Shown here one piece after another: positions 48,884 to 61,740 of a stretch of 64,000 nucleotides of DNA. The stretch is from Bagarius yarrelli (taxonomy: Eukaryota > Chordata > Actinopteri > Siluriformes > Sisoridae), in the NCBI GenBank assembly GCA_005784505.1, contig VCAZ01000154.1, positions 1 to 64,000 of the forward strand. The letters are read 5' to 3'. Each line of letters begins with the position of its first letter. Positions within the stretch are counted from its first letter, which is position 1. The translations under genes were made by a program, and so were the position numbers. A model generated the notes under the pieces. That model made no database searches, was not told the DNA's origin, and was given only the letters and a program-made list of their open reading frames with translations.

Positions 48884-50270
48884 CCTGACAAACATACAGA
48901 ATAAACAATTGTTATTATACAGCTTTATTTTCATACAACTTGTAAATATTAACTATTTGACTAATGTTTACGCTTGTTGCAATAGAAAAAAATAACTAAT
49001 ATAAATTTAAAATTTGTAAATAAATAAAATACAAATGTGATCAAGGAAGCTAAAAGTAAAATAAATGTGCAACCAAACATGCATGCGTTTTGTTTTTTCT
49101 TTAAACAAAAATCATATATACAGCATATAAATCAAGACCATACTTCCAGGCTATATTCAGTGCAATAAAGGGTCATCAAGAACTTTTAAAACCAAATAAA
49201 AAAAGCTATTCGTCGATTTCGATTTTCAAAATTTAAATTTTTTACTTTCTGACCAGTCTGCAGTTATACTAAAAATAAAAACGCTGGGCCGAAACAAAAA
49301 CGAAAATTCTTTGCAATAATTAGTAATAAGTATTAAAAATAAAATAAAAGGGGACAGAAAATATAACTGTTTTGTTATTTTTGTGTTTTAAAGCTATTGT
49401 CATAGAATGTGAGAAGAGCAGAAACGTATTGTGATTTAACCAGCATTTATACCATGTTATTCAGCACAGTAGTGCTATTGCAAACAGGAACAAGTATTCT
49501 AAACATTTTGAGTTGCAGTAAAACGAGCGGACTTTGCTTTTCCGTGGAACGAGTACACAAGTAAAGCGTTCGTATGTGCCATAAGCAGCTGAATGGAACG
49601 CACATTCATATAGTTTTTATTGAGGGAAGCGGCATAGCATATATATTCTGCTTATATTGTCACTGTTTTTCTCTTCGTAAATCTCCGTGTATCTCTTCAA
49701 AAATCTAATGTGTTGACACTAGCCTTTTTTTTATATATCTGTGCTCCTACTAGGGGTTGCGCCCCCCCCCCACACACACACACACTTTGGAAACTATTTG
49801 CAGTTTTGGTCACAGATTCAGCTGGCAAACAAACACTCACTAAAAGCATATATGGATATGTATTTTATCGTAGTAGAATGTCTGCCTGCTCTGACTAATT
49901 TTAAGGACTGCCCTTGCATGATCACATGCTTTATGCAACATTTACTGTAAATCTGTGTCCTCCACTCCATCACATACAGGCTGAGTGACCAGACCTATTA
50001 GAGTATTTAGCTCCTTTCCATAAAACATCACAGAAAGGGTTTGGCCTGTGCTCTCATTTGGGCTGCTTTTTCCCTTTTTCTCAAGAAATTATTTTAGGGC
50101 CCCCCTTCATATTTTAATGATATCATTGTTCTTGGTATTTTCTGCATTTCGTGCTTCCAGTATTGCTAGCACTGTGGAGGACGAATTACAATTTTTACAA
50201 ATTCTTTTAATCAACCAGGGGATCCTGGTTAAAATTATCTAATGAAATATGGTAGTTTCCTTGAACTATT
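48884..50270. other. Upstream of ripor3 coding start, no gene seen
   Basis: Presumed first-intron sequence. It contains a short (CA)n at about 49768-49786. No exon is recognisable. Confidence 0.4.
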
Positions 50271-50274
50271 TTCA

Positions 50275-50690
50275 ATGGCTGCAGTTACACTGCAGGTCTT
50301 GATGCCCAATTCCTATTTGGTGACTACATCCAATTTTTTGATGACCCGCTTACATCATTTTTTAAAACTGACCGTTATTGTTAAACTGCCTCTGCCTCTG
50401 ATCTAGAACTTGTTTGTTACAGTGAAATAACTAATAAATATTAAAATACACAGTTGTTGAAAGTTATTATATATCGCTGTTAGTGTCCACCTAAGTTGAT
50501 TTCACACACCACCGCTGCTTATTTACTGGACTCACATTGACAGATGAAAATCTGATCTGTCTGCTTACACTGCACACGTTAATACACAATTTATTACCAC
50601 ATACGAATGAGGTCTGAATCCGATCTGAAAATATCGGAATCCATGTGCTTTTTTTCCTGCTTACACTGTCATAAGTTAAATTTAGATCTG
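50275..50690 (+). repeat. RepB dispersed repeat
   Basis: ggctgcagttacactgcagg then cttgatgcccaattcc match 32655-32720. The right part repeats gcttacactg motifs, as in a short non-autonomous DNA element. Class uncertain. Confidence 0.5.
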
Positions 50691-50719
50691 TGCCAGGAAG
50701 ACAGGAACATAGGTGCTAG

Positions 50720-51136
50720 GTAAGATAAGAAGATAAAATACAAAGGTTAGCCAAGAAGACGTGGAACAGAGGATGGAAGAGAAAGAGTGCTTTGACGTGT
50801 TGATAAATGAGGAAAATGAGCAGGAGGCGGGGTAGAAGAGGTAAACAATGTAGAGCAGGAAGTTCAAAAGATAAGTACAAACAAAGTTAGGATGGCTTTG
50901 AAGAGGATGAAAAGAGGAAAGGCAGTTGGTCCTGATGAGATACCGGTGGCGGTGTGGAAGTGTCTAGGAGAGGCATCAGTGGATTTTGTCACTATATTGT
51001 CTAACGGAATTTTAGAAGATTCTTGACAAATAGAGAAGTGTACTGGTGCCTATCCTTAAGAACAAGGGTGATGTGCAGAGTTGCAACAACGACAGAGGCA
51101 TAAAATTGATCAGTCATACAATAAAGGTATGGGAAA
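50720..51136 (+). mobile_element. RTE LINE internal fragment
   Basis: It contains aaagttaggatggctttgaa, then aggaaaggcagttggtcctg (the K-A-V-G-P-D box of the reverse transcriptase) and gtgtggaagtgtctaggaga. It stops in aataaaggtatggg and is followed at once by a fresh RTE 5' end. Confidence 0.8.
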
Positions 51137-52350
51137 AATCTAGCCACAGGGGTCACAAGCCAGTGACTTCAGTGCAAGTCCCAAGCCTGGATAAATAGAG
51201 AGGGTTGTGTCAGGAAGGGCATCCAACGTGAAACTTTGCCAAATCTAAACGTGCGAATCATCCGTCAGAATTTCATACTGGATCGGTCGAAGCCCGATCT
51301 TTCAACAACCACCGTTGACACAGGGACACAGGTCAAAGGAGGAGATGAGGAGGACGCATGAATAGACAGAAAGAGAAGAGGAAAGGCAAGAGTGTAGGAC
51401 TGAAAATAGGGACGCTGAATGTTGGGACAATGACAGGGAAAGGTAGAGAGCTGGTGAATATGATGGGGAGAAGGAAGGTGGATATATTGTGTGTACAGGA
51501 GACCAGGTGGAAGGGTAGCAAGTATTGCTATAGCAAAGTATTGGATCGGGATTTAAGTTGTTTTATCATGGAGTGGATAGGAAGAAAAAAGGGGTAGGAG
51601 TGATCCTGAAAGAGGAGTTTGTGAAGAATGTTCTGGAGGTGAAAAGAGTGTCAGACAGGGTGATGTGTCTGAAGTTAGTAATTGAAAGGCTGATGGTGAA
51701 TGTTGTAAGTGGTTATGCCTCACAAGTAGGTTGTGAGTTACAAGAGAAAGAGAAGTTCTGGCGTGAGTTAGATAAGGTAATGGTGAGTATTCCCAGAGCA
51801 TAGCAGCATAGAATGGTGGTGTGTTGAATGAAGATGTCGGTCTGGAAGAAGAAGAGATCAAAGGTAGAGAAGAAAACCAAGTGGTGGAGGCTGAAAAAGG
51901 AAGAATACTGTGAAGAATTTAGACAGGAGTTGAAACAGGCTCTGGGCGGTCAGCTAGTGTTTTTAGATGAATGGCAAACTACAGCAGAAGTGATCAGGGA
52001 GACAGAAAGAAAGGTGCTAGGTGTGTCACATGAAAGGAGACAAGAAGATAAGGAGACTTGGTGGTTGAATGACGAAGTTCAGAATAGTATACAGAGGAAG
52101 AGGTTAGCCAAGAAGAAGTGGGGCATATGATAAGCTCTACACTAAGTTAGACACTAGAGAAGGAGGAAGGACTTGTACAGGTTAGCAAGGCAGAGGGATC
52201 GAGATGGGAAAGTGCCCACAAGTGAGGAGAGTGTTCCTAGAAGATGGAAGGCGTACTTTGAAGTGTTGATGAATAAGGAGAAAGAGAGGGAGAAAAGGGT
52301 AGAAGAGGTAAACAATGTGGAGCAGGAAGTTCAAAAGATTATCCAGAAAT
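51137..52350 (+). mobile_element. RTE LINE, 5' half with internal deletion
   Basis: 5' UTR (ggggtcacaagccagtg), then endonuclease from 51358 (KIGTLNVGTMTGKGREL, VDILCVQETRWKGSK), then GYASQVGCELQEKEKFWREL. The catalytic end of the endonuclease is deleted at about 51800. The inter-domain region resumes at 51828 (TKWWRLKKEEYCEEF, KETWWLNDEVQ, SIQRKRLAKKKW). It ends before the reverse transcriptase. Confidence 0.85.
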
Positions 52351-52499
52351 AGAGATTTTATGTAAATTGTTCAAACTCTCAGCCAACAAGCCATATTTTA
52401 GCATTTATTCATTTAGGTTTTTTCAGTTTGTTTGTAAATGTAAATGTTTATTTTGTCCCAAACTTTTTCACAGCAGAGTGAAATTCTTTCTTCACATCT

Positions 52500-52684
52500 C
52501 CGATTGTAGTAGGTTGGGGTCAGAGTGCAGGGTCAGCTATGATGCAGTGCCTCTGGAGCAGCAAGGGTTAAGGGTCTTGGTCAAGGGCCCAACAGTGCCT
52601 GGCTGGCAATGCTGGGGCTTAAACTCATCTCTTCCTGGTCTTTAGATCAACAACTCAGCACCTTAATCATTTGAGCCTCCACTG
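52500..52684 (-). mobile_element. tRNA-derived SINE, antisense
   Basis: aagggttaagggtcttggtc then caagggcccaacagtg is the antisense body; ctcagcaccttaatcatttg is the antisense box A region. It follows the RTE fragment. Confidence 0.65.
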
Positions 52685-55045
52685 TTATGATTGCTTTATT
52701 AAAATGTTTATTTAGGATTAACAAAGATAATTATTAAAGGATCATGTCCTACTTGGCAAAATCATGTCCACCATATAAGTATGTAAATGTATTCCAAACA
52801 TATTTCAAGAATGTATAATTGGTTATTTAAAGTCACCCACTATTAACAAATACTGCCAAAATCCCAAATCAACAAGTGAAAGCCTGAAGTAGTATTGCAA
52901 AATTTTATTTTATTTTTTTCCCTGAGCTTAATATTTGCATTACTAAACTTAAACTCAGACTACACATTAGTCCAAAATAAATGCAATGTTTCTGGTCATT
53001 CAGTCATGTAAATCTGTAAAGCCCATTTTTTATTACAAAGGGGTTTTTTTTCGAACAGAGTTGGCTCACATAACTTTAGTTTAGTTTAGTTAAAAAAAAA
53101 ACAACAACAAAAAAAAACATTAAGACAGCAAGCTTTATTTCACCCTCTCCTGCCAGTATACCGAACGAGATACTCACATCGGTACCTGCCTGGATCTTAA
53201 GCCAGAGCATCAAGCAACACGGGCATCAACAATAGAGGAAATAAAAGCAAGATAAGCAAGCTGGCATACATGTTAGGCTAAGTTGTTGTTAATGTATATT
53301 TAATAATCCACTCTTTACTATAAGGATGTTAACACGGCTATTTAGTGTTACCGGGTGACTGACTAGATTTTTCAAAGACTTTCCACAGTTATTGAATGAT
53401 GACCTTAACTGAGCTTATAAAGATATTTATATATATTGTGGTTTAATAGGTAAAGTGTATTTTTTCCAAGCTTATAAACAAGACCCACTAATGTATATTG
53501 CTTAGTAATTTTTGGTTTATATTCACAGGAAACTCCGTCATTATTTCTCTCCTCACAAATTTGACTACCATTGGAAGATAAGTAGGAACATATATGAGTC
53601 AATTATACTTGAGATAATGAGATAATGAGGTCATAAGCTCATATGACCTTATGACCTAATACCTTTTTGCATTTACTCAAGTTGTAAAGTTTTAGTGTAG
53701 ACCATCACGCAGTGAATTCATAGAAATTACACTATGAAACATTGAATAGAAGCTTCATAAAAAATAAAAAAAAAATAGTAGAAGACGTTCACTTTAAATG
53801 CAACCATTCTTTCTCTTTCAAGACAAGATAAAACAGTGCCAAATGAGTGGTTGATCCTGATAAAGAGAAAGCACCCGTCATCAGAGACGTCATCATCAAT
53901 AAAGACTGCAATTTACCTAACAAAACCAGACAAGCTAGTAAGAAAATGACACTTTACTTCCTTAGTAATTCCCTGAAATGGCATCCAAAGTCAAATTAGC
54001 TCCATTTACTTAGACTTTTTTTTTTTTTTTTTTTACAAAATTACTCAATTTATCTTTTGATAATAGACCAAACCCCTCCTAAAAGCTTTTCCACCTAACA
54101 ATGATAAAAAATATATATACAGTAAAATCAATAAACTATTTAATACAACACTACTTCTCTGACTAATTTTTTTTATTGAAAAGCCGATATGGTTAAAGCT
54201 TGTTCAAAAGAATAGGTTAAAAAACACCTTTAATTCATTTTTCTGGAGCAATTAATTGAATGAAAATGTATGTGTAAAGTAATCTATTAATGTTATTAAG
54301 CAAACTGCATCACTAATTTGGTGGGGGGGTTTTGGTGTTTATTAAGGCCTTTTTTGTTAATTGACTCTAATACAACAATAGTATCCTCACATGCTGTTTT
54401 GGGGAGATTTGTAACAAACAACTGATTGCAGACCAGCAGACACATTTCATATATCTTTATCCTGATAGAAATCCGATACAAAAAGATATTTTTATGATAA
54501 GTTACATGAGTATGATAATTATATTAATTATAATAATTTTTCTGAAGTTTATTTTCTATGTTGTGTTGCATGCCTTTTAGAAAAATTTAGAAACATGCCA
54601 TTGTTGTATGCATCTTCAAAAATATTGTTTTAAATTTCTCTCATAAACATTATATTTATCAAATGAACGACAAATTGAAAACTGTTTATTGGTTTTAACT
54701 CTCTTCTATCCTATTTAAATTTATGTGACCCATAAAATTTTCTTCTTAGAAGCAACCTACAGGACAGGATGCAGGCTGCATTTAAAATTGGACAAGTTAA
54801 ACAAGAAAACAACTTTGAAGAAAAACGATAGAACAATTTTGCTTATTTTGGCAAAGTTGCTAAGCACTGCAATCATGGGACATTTAATATAGCATTGCGG
54901 TATATCAGAATTACAACATAGTAATACAAACTACAGGAAGTGCATTGTCTCAAAAGCAAAGTTAGGTTTTTTGCTATTTAAACACTATTCAATTTTATAG
55001 CCTGGAAATTACTGCCATTACTAATAATAGAAAAATGTGTCTTAC
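52685..55045. other. No gene or identified repeat
   Basis: AT-rich sequence with poly-A/T runs (53092-53115, 54017-54034). No supported exon or transposon. Confidence 0.4.
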
Positions 55046-55125
55046 CAGACTCTGTGTGCTATTTCAGACCAAGGTTATCTCTAAAAAGAAACTGGTCCAT
55101 GTTCATCTCTGCAGCACTATATAAC
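55046..55125 (-). promoter_or_regulatory. Possible ripor3 promoter / non-coding first exon
   Basis: On the minus strand, a TATA-like gcgttatatagtg (about 55126-55114) is followed by a short stretch ending at a strong donor, GTCTG|GTAAGAC (GT at 55045-55044). It also contains a small frame MNMDQFLFRDNLGLK that stops before the donor. The ripor3 start exon needs a non-coding exon upstream. Position and strand fit, but transcript data would be needed. Confidence 0.33.
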
Positions 55126-55126
55126 G

Positions 55127-56335
55127 CTGTGTGCATAAGCAAATGTCTGTTTTCTTCTGATAGCATGACTCTGGCTTAGCTGTGAGGCTTCGAGAGGCAG
55201 AAACGACACCCGATTCCAAGAACTAGCTTTTACAGGACCAGGAAAAAAGGGGCAGGACACATCAAATGCTTCTCACAGCACAGACCCTTGCTCTCTGCAT
55301 TCCTACCTCCTGTTGTGTTTTCACATATCTGCTGCTCTTTCACCAATTTGTGTTACATTTACACATGTAACTAGTTTATAAACATAACATATACATAAAA
55401 TCTCTTCTGGCTAGAGATTATTTCTATATTAATGTGTAACCTTCCAATGGCTTGATAACTTTTGGTTAGATGGCATAACTTTTGTCCTGGTTTATACAGA
55501 AACACATAATACTGTCCTGCCCTGTGTGTTTTTGTTTGTGGGTTTGTGGAGAACACAGATGGTTGACGTCACTTTTTGCACTTTCTCAGCACATAATAAC
55601 TAATTTGATTTATTTTAAATGTTATGTAATTTGTTTGGGGATATTTTGAAATATATTCATTTATTTATTATTTTTTACCCAAAAAATCTCTAGCAAATCC
55701 AAAATGATGGTGAAGTCTACTTTTCACGATAGACATTATTGCTTACGACATAGATAGTCTTACATGTATTAAAACAAACCCACCCAATACCGTTTTTAAT
55801 CCCAAATTCAGGCTGACCGGGCAATATCTTGAGGTAAAAACAAGGACACAGCCCAAAGTGACAGCTGCAAGGAAAACAAGAACAGGCTATGAGCAATCTA
55901 TGAGCATGTGGAACCTGGAGCTTCTGAACATAAGATGTTCAACCTTTAATCTTACCCAGGTATTTACCACTATTTCTTTATGCAAACTGCATGAGGCTGT
56001 GACTTTATACCATACTTAGCCTTGTGCTGTACTCATAGTGGCAAGTAACTAAACAGGGCTAACTTCAAACAGGTAGTACAAAACCTTCGTCAACTTATCA
56101 GCTGCCACATCTGGGGCAAAAGGACACTGGACCACTATAGCAAGGCACAATCATGTCCACCATTTGGAACATCTGACCATACATCTTCAGACCCCTGTAA
56201 TGTTTATGCCCTATTTCTGATTGGAGTCTTATTGGGTGGAGGTGTTCACTACTTAGAAACCTCACCTATTTATAAGTTGGTTATAGCTGTATACATTTCT
56301 GTTTGGATATAGACGTATGTATCACACACACACAC
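55127..56335. other. No gene seen
   Basis: No supported exon or transposon; a short (CA)n at 56322-56337 borders the next LINE fragment. Confidence 0.4.
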
Positions 56336-56339
56336 ACCC

Positions 56340-56720
56340 TGAGAGATCAACAGAAGGAATAGCAGAAAAGCAGCAGGACCAGACGGCATGACAAATCGAT
56401 TCCTGAAAGCCTGTGCTGATCTCCAGTATTTACAAATATATTTAATCTCTCCTGGAACAGTCTGTAATCCCCATCAAAAAAGTGCATTGATTAAGTCATG
56501 AGCAAGTGCTTTAAAGGACTAATTAAAGACTTTTTCATCACTTCTTCAGACTTTAATACCACAATTCCCTCATACTCACCTTCAAGAAGCCCATTCCTTT
56601 GTCAGTGGATTTAAACTACCTGGCAAACAGACTACAAGCACTAAACGTAGCCAAATATGTCTTACCCTCTCTTAAATGTATTGTTTTGAGCACCCTGCTG
56701 TACTTATTGTGATTGCCTAT
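56340..56720 (+). mobile_element. L2/Rex1-like LINE reverse transcriptase relic
   Basis: In one frame KAAGPDGMTNRFLKACADL (the K-A-A-G-P-D-G box) is followed by scrambled pieces such as PLSVDL and a SLKCIVLSTLLY-like segment. Short and frame-broken. Confidence 0.5.
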
Positions 56721-57511
56721 CAAAATAATCTTGCCAACAGAATGACCTTCAGGTTTTTTAAAAAACATATTAACACCCGTCCTTGTTAATTAGGCCTAAT
56801 TTTATTTCTAGTTCTTTTGTCACAGTGCTAATGCATATTAGATTATTATTGTTGTACAATTTTTAACTGCTCTGTTTTATAAGAAAGGCAGAAAATATTT
56901 GCATTAAGATGGCCAACTGAAGATATTTACTTGCAGTTATTAGGCCTAATAAAAAAAATACATTTTCATGGTTGAATGTTGACTGTTAGTTACAAAAACA
57001 CCAATTTAACTAATTTTTGTTTGTTAGTCTAATAAATAATAATAAATATTTTAATTTTGAGCCTCTTACTGTTGGAAGTTTATGACATTCTGAACCTGAA
57101 TGACATAAACACAAAACAGCATATTTAAACAAGTTCTGTTAGTTTTACTTTTGGTTAATTTTATTTTTAAACAAAATGTTTATTACACAAAAAAATGTTA
57201 TTAGAATTTATTACTTATTATTATAAATATAATTAATGATTTTGTAATTTATACACTACTACTTCTTGTATGGGAGCTACTGTAGTTAATTTTTAAGAGA
57301 AAGTTAAGTTTGACTGTGATGCTCGAGTACTCATGGGGGTTTCAAGTTTTACACTTCGTTTGGGAGGACACATTTTGTTATTTCATTTTTGGACTATTAA
57401 GACTGTTAGACTGTTGGGGGATTTCATGACCATTTATCAGTTCAAGTCTATTGAGACAATGTACAGGGGCATAGAGGGAAAAAAGAGAGGGGTGGGTGTG
57501 GCAGGGCAAAG

Positions 57512-57572
57512 CAGGGGAGGAAAAGCAGGGGAGGAAAAGCAGGGGAGGAAAAGCAGGGGAGGAAAAGCAGGG
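57512..57572 (+). repeat. 14-base minisatellite
   Basis: The unit gcaggggaggaaaa is repeated four times without change, with a partial fifth (gcaggg), in a purine-only tract. Confidence 0.95.
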
Positions 57573-57580
57573 CGAGCAAC

Positions 57581-57755
57581 TGTCATGTGTTAGAGTGTCC
57601 TTGTCAGGTATTAGGTAATAGCGCCGCTATTTAAGCCGGCGGTGATGAGCGCAGAAATCCGTGTCAGGTGCGCTTGAGGATAAGTGAGGCGGCGAAACTA
57701 AAACTCCGGACTGGAATGCGGAAGCGCTGCCACCGTGCGCGAGCAGGACGTGACA
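57581..57755. mobile_element. CpG-rich LTR-like fragment (TGTCA...TGACA)
   Basis: 175 bp beginning tgtcatgtg and ending gacgtgaca, much richer in CG than the surroundings (atagcgccgctatttaagcc, then ggaagcgctgccaccgtgcg). The TG...CA ends suggest a solo LTR or LTR/leader part of a fish retroelement, but five-base flanks do not match (gcaac, gtcct). A CpG island of a promoter is the alternative. Confidence 0.45.
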
Positions 57756-58430
57756 GTCCTATACCAAATCTCCCTCAAATATCATAGTTAAAACGTGAGG
57801 AAATGCCAGATTTCCTTGTAACTAACTTAAGGCTTACAGGGTATATTTAATATGGGTATATTTATTACCTAAGACATGTTTCTGGAACTAATTTGAATGT
57901 ATAACACAAATATTTAAATATTAACAACATTCCGTACAATTATATTGATATTTTTATTAGTCTATAAAAAATAAATAAATTTAAACACACATACTTCCTT
58001 TAAAGAGACAGAAAATTCTTTAACTGTGTTGAGGAGTAAGGCTAAAGTCCACTATTCTCCAGTTCTCTTAGCTATCCCAAAAAAAAATGCTTGCTACGGT
58101 AGCGAAATTTAGCTCAAATGCGAAAAGCAAATAAGAAAACAAAAGATCATTTTACATCCTATTTTATACATTACTACATTTTCAACAAAATAGCATTCAA
58201 TGGGTGGTATCCACTGTGTCTAAACAGAGCAAAAGATATGTACATTTATATTTATTTATATATGTGCATGCAACTGCTAACTATATTTAAAAACAATACC
58301 AGACCTAACACACCCTAATATGCCCAACCAAGCAGAACGCAGAAGCATATCACAGAAGCAAGAAACAGTAATTAAACACAGGTGCAAAACTGAGAACGAG
58401 CAAAAAGGGTTATTGTGCACAATAGTGTCT

Positions 58431-58461
<31 letters not shown>

Positions 58462-58635
58462 ACAAAGTTGTATGGCAAAGTTTTTTGTTCTCTGCTCCTT
58501 TTTCACAAGACCAGAGATGTGTTTGTGACTTGATGCACATACTTTCACAGGCAGGGGGTTGGTACCATATGTCTCCTTTCAAACAGATAAGGAACTATTC
58601 TGTTCTGGAATCTTAACACTTTAGGAAACCTTGTA
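57756..58635. other. No gene seen; short (CA)n
   Basis: AT-rich. A (TA)n(CA)n run is at 58432-58460. No supported exon. Confidence 0.4.
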
Positions 58636-58639
58636 AACA

Positions 58640-59650
58640 AGTCAAGTCAAGTCACCTTTACTTATATACCGCTTTTAACAATCGAGATAGTTTCAAAGCA
58701 GCTTCACATAATCACATCAGAACAGACAATATTAAACACTTACTAACACACTTTTGATTGATATCTATGATATCTATTGATATCTATCTATTGATAGCTA
58801 CATGGAACCAAACTCCACCGGTGACAAGATGGAGAAAAAAACTTGGAAGAAAACAAGCTCAGACAGGGGGTCAGTTCTTCTCTGACCAGACAAACTAGTA
58901 GGTTATCCATGCTACAGCAACGTTTTCATGGCCTTGTCCAGATGGCCATCTAGAAGGCAAGGTCGTCACTGCAAAACTGCCTTATTGTCTCCAAATGCTG
59001 TTCCACAAACTGGTCTGGTGGCAACAGTGAGCTCGGAATAACAAAGAAACAGACGTATGTTGGTGTAGATGCCATTCGACTTATGATATACAAATATATT
59101 GTGTGTTATTGGAGGTGTTTCTGGTTCCGGTTGACCTGATTACTGCAGCCTAACAATCCTTTAACTGATTTGAATAATAAATGTGTGTATTATGTGTAGG
59201 CCAGGTTAAAGCGGACGTGGAGGACTATAATAGAGTTTACTCAGGTACTGAGGTGCTAAACCATTCAGGGCTTCACAAGTAATTAACAAGATTTTAAAAT
59301 CTTTTCGATATTTAATAAGGAGCCAGTGCAGTGTTGACAGAACCGGGCTAATGTGATCATATTTTTGGTTTCTAGTAAGAACTCTAGCTGCTGCATTTTT
59401 GGACCAGCTGGAGTTTGTTTATTAGGCGTGCAGAACAACCACCCAGTAAAGTGTTACAATAATCTAATCTTCAGGTCATGAACTAACATTTCTGCATTTG
59501 ATCTCAAGAGCATAGGTCGTATTTTAGATATATTTTTAAGATGATAAAATACATTTTTACAAATGCTAGAAATGTGTCTCACAAATGTGTCTCACAAAAG
59601 CACACCTAAGTTCCTAATTGAAGATGCGGGGGTTGACAAAGCAGCCGTCA
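58640..59650 (-). repeat. Long widespread teleost repeat, antisense
   Basis: It starts with a caagtcaagtcacctttact / tataccgcttttaacaatcg border. Later it has gccagtgcagtgttgacag, then gctgctgcatttttggacca and gtgttacaataatctaatct. This order recurs widely in fish genomes as a roughly 1 kb repeat whose class I cannot assign. A related end is at 27481-27700. No coding capacity. Confidence 0.6.
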
Positions 59651-59929
59651 AGTGTTAGACAGAGATTTGGATTATAACAGGCAGAGGCTTTATTGCAGAT
59701 TATTAACACCTCTGGGTTGTTTTTTTAAATTTAGCAATAAGAAATTATTTGTCATCCAGTTTTTTATAATGACTATGCAACAAAGGAAACCTTACTTATA
59801 GTAAGGCGTTTAAAGAACTAAACCCAATCCAACCTAAAAATTCAAAAAGTTTATAATAAAATTCCATGACATCTCCCGCCTTTTGTTCTTTTTAAACATG
59901 AAATTTATTTTATTCCCCATAATTAAGAG

Positions 59930-60195
59930 ATGGATAAATAGAGAGGGTTGTGTCAGAAAGAGCATCCAAAGTAAAACTTGTCAAATTTAAATACGCAAAT
60001 CATCCGTCATAATTTCATACCGGATCGATCGAGGCCCGGGTTAACAACAATCACCACTGGGTTACTGTTGGAGGAGAGGAAGAGGAAGCATTAATAGACA
60101 GTCTAAGAGAAGGAAAGGCAAGAGTGTAGGACTGAGAATAGGGACGCTGAATGTTGGGACAATGACAGGTAAAGGTAGAGAGCTGGTTGATAGGA
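59930..60195 (+). mobile_element. RTE LINE 5' fragment
   Basis: gagagggttgtgtcagaaag, then tcataccggatcgatcgagg, then gggacgctgaatgttgggac. Same 5' UTR and endonuclease start as at 21585 and 51137. It is cut after gagagctggttgat. Confidence 0.85.
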
Positions 60196-60600
60196 TTGGC
60201 CTCATGTACAAAGTCTTGCACTGAATTAATACTAAAATATGTTTTTAAGGATGTAGAAATCATAAGTTGACCCAGGCCACATTACATATTATTTGCACAT
60301 TTTTTTAATGAAAATGGTTCCAATTTACAAATGCAAATTCTTCATGATGATCCCATCCCATACAGCTGGCATTGCCATAGAGTAAAGGTTATTTAAATTT
60401 GCACATGCTTTTATATGTTCATACTTAATTGCATAATTGTTAGAAACATATGGTGTCAATTAGCCTATTTTATCAATTACAAATTAACAGCAATAGACTT
60501 TGTAGTCTAATGTTTGCAACTTCACTTTATTGCCTCTAAAAGGCGCCAATGGACAAAAACCATGAAAAATGTACATACGCCAGACCTGAAGTTGGCGTGG
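60196..60600. repeat. Possible Harbinger-like non-autonomous DNA element
   Basis: The left edge, ggcctcatgtacaaagtctt, resembles ends of fish Harbinger-type short elements, and an acatacgcc...ggcgtgg stretch lies at the right. Weak evidence; no transposase. Confidence 0.3.
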
Positions 60601-61740
60601 AGGATGGGTTGCAGGTGTTCTCCTGGTTGAGGGCCAAAATGTCCTGCGAGAAGAAGCTCCTCCTCGTTCTCTATGTGTTTGCTTTCAAGGAATGAAAGCG
60701 CTTCCCTGAATGCAACAGGGAAAAGAGTCTCTTGTTAGGATAACTAAAGTTCTTCACTATCTTTCTGGCCTTTGTCCAGCACCGCTTTCTATAGGTAGAC
60801 TCCAAGTCAGAGAGTTCAATGCAGATAGTATGTTTAGCTGATCACAACACCCTCTTCAGAGAGTTCAGTGCAGATAACATGTTTGGCTGATCACACCACC
60901 CTCAGTACCAAACCAGGTTGTGATGCTTCCCATCAGGATGCTTCAAACGGTGCAGGTGTAGAAAGTCCTTAGAACCTGAGGTGGTAATTGAAAGCACTTG
61001 GTGGAATAGATGTTGGTGGGCTTCTTTATCACTCTGTTGATGTGACAGGACCATGATAGGGCATAAAGTAAACACATATGTAATTCTCCACTCTCTTCCT
61101 GAGAGACTGTTGATCGTGAGCGTCCTGTTGGTCCTGTTGATCGTGAGCGGCTGATAGGACTTCTCCTGCTTTGTCCTGAAGTCCACTATCAACTCCTTTG
61201 TTTTACTAACATTCAGAAGACCCATCACGACAGTGACGTCAGCAAATTTCACTAGAATCTTAGGATCACAGATGGTTTTATCCACAGTCCCCATCATCCA
61301 GTGCATTTTGCAGAGCTGCCAACGATTGGTCTGTCCAGCGTGCAACCTCCCTCTGAACCGAAGCTTCCTGTTTTAGCCCTTGTTTGTATATAAGCATGAG
61401 GAAGATGGTGAAATAGTCAGATTTTATAAACAGTGTACATGATTGTGCCTTCTAACTGTCCTAAAGTGATGTGTGGCAGGGATCCAGCGTCCTTTCACCC
61501 TTAGTAGGACAGGTGATGTGTTGATGAAAGTTCATTATTGCGCGTTTGAAATTAACGCGGGTAAAATCGCCCACCAAAGTGAGTGCTGTGTCCTGATGTG
61601 TCTGATGAGCAGTAAGGGATTCGTGTAATTCCCATATTGCAGTATCCGTTCCCACCTGAGGTGGAATATAAACGGCGCTGACTATGACAGAGCTAAATTC
61701 CAGAGGAAGGTAGAAAGGGTGACATATTAGAGAGGTACAG
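60601..61740 (-). mobile_element. L2/Rex1-like LINE, antisense, degenerate
   Basis: Minus-strand pieces in order: endonuclease (61655-61461: DTALTLVGDFTRVNFKRA, CPTKGERTLDPCHT), then reverse transcriptase (61345-60902: ILVKFADVTVVMGLL, in which the catalytic double Asp is now Asp-Val; NVSKTKELIVDFRTK), then a C-terminal LHRLKHPDG stretch. The centre is missing. The changed catalytic pair and the frame breaks make it inactive. Confidence 0.78.

Noticed and set aside
57512..57572. CRISPR-like array
   Set aside because: The 14-base units are contiguous with no spacers and this is an animal genome; it is a minisatellite.
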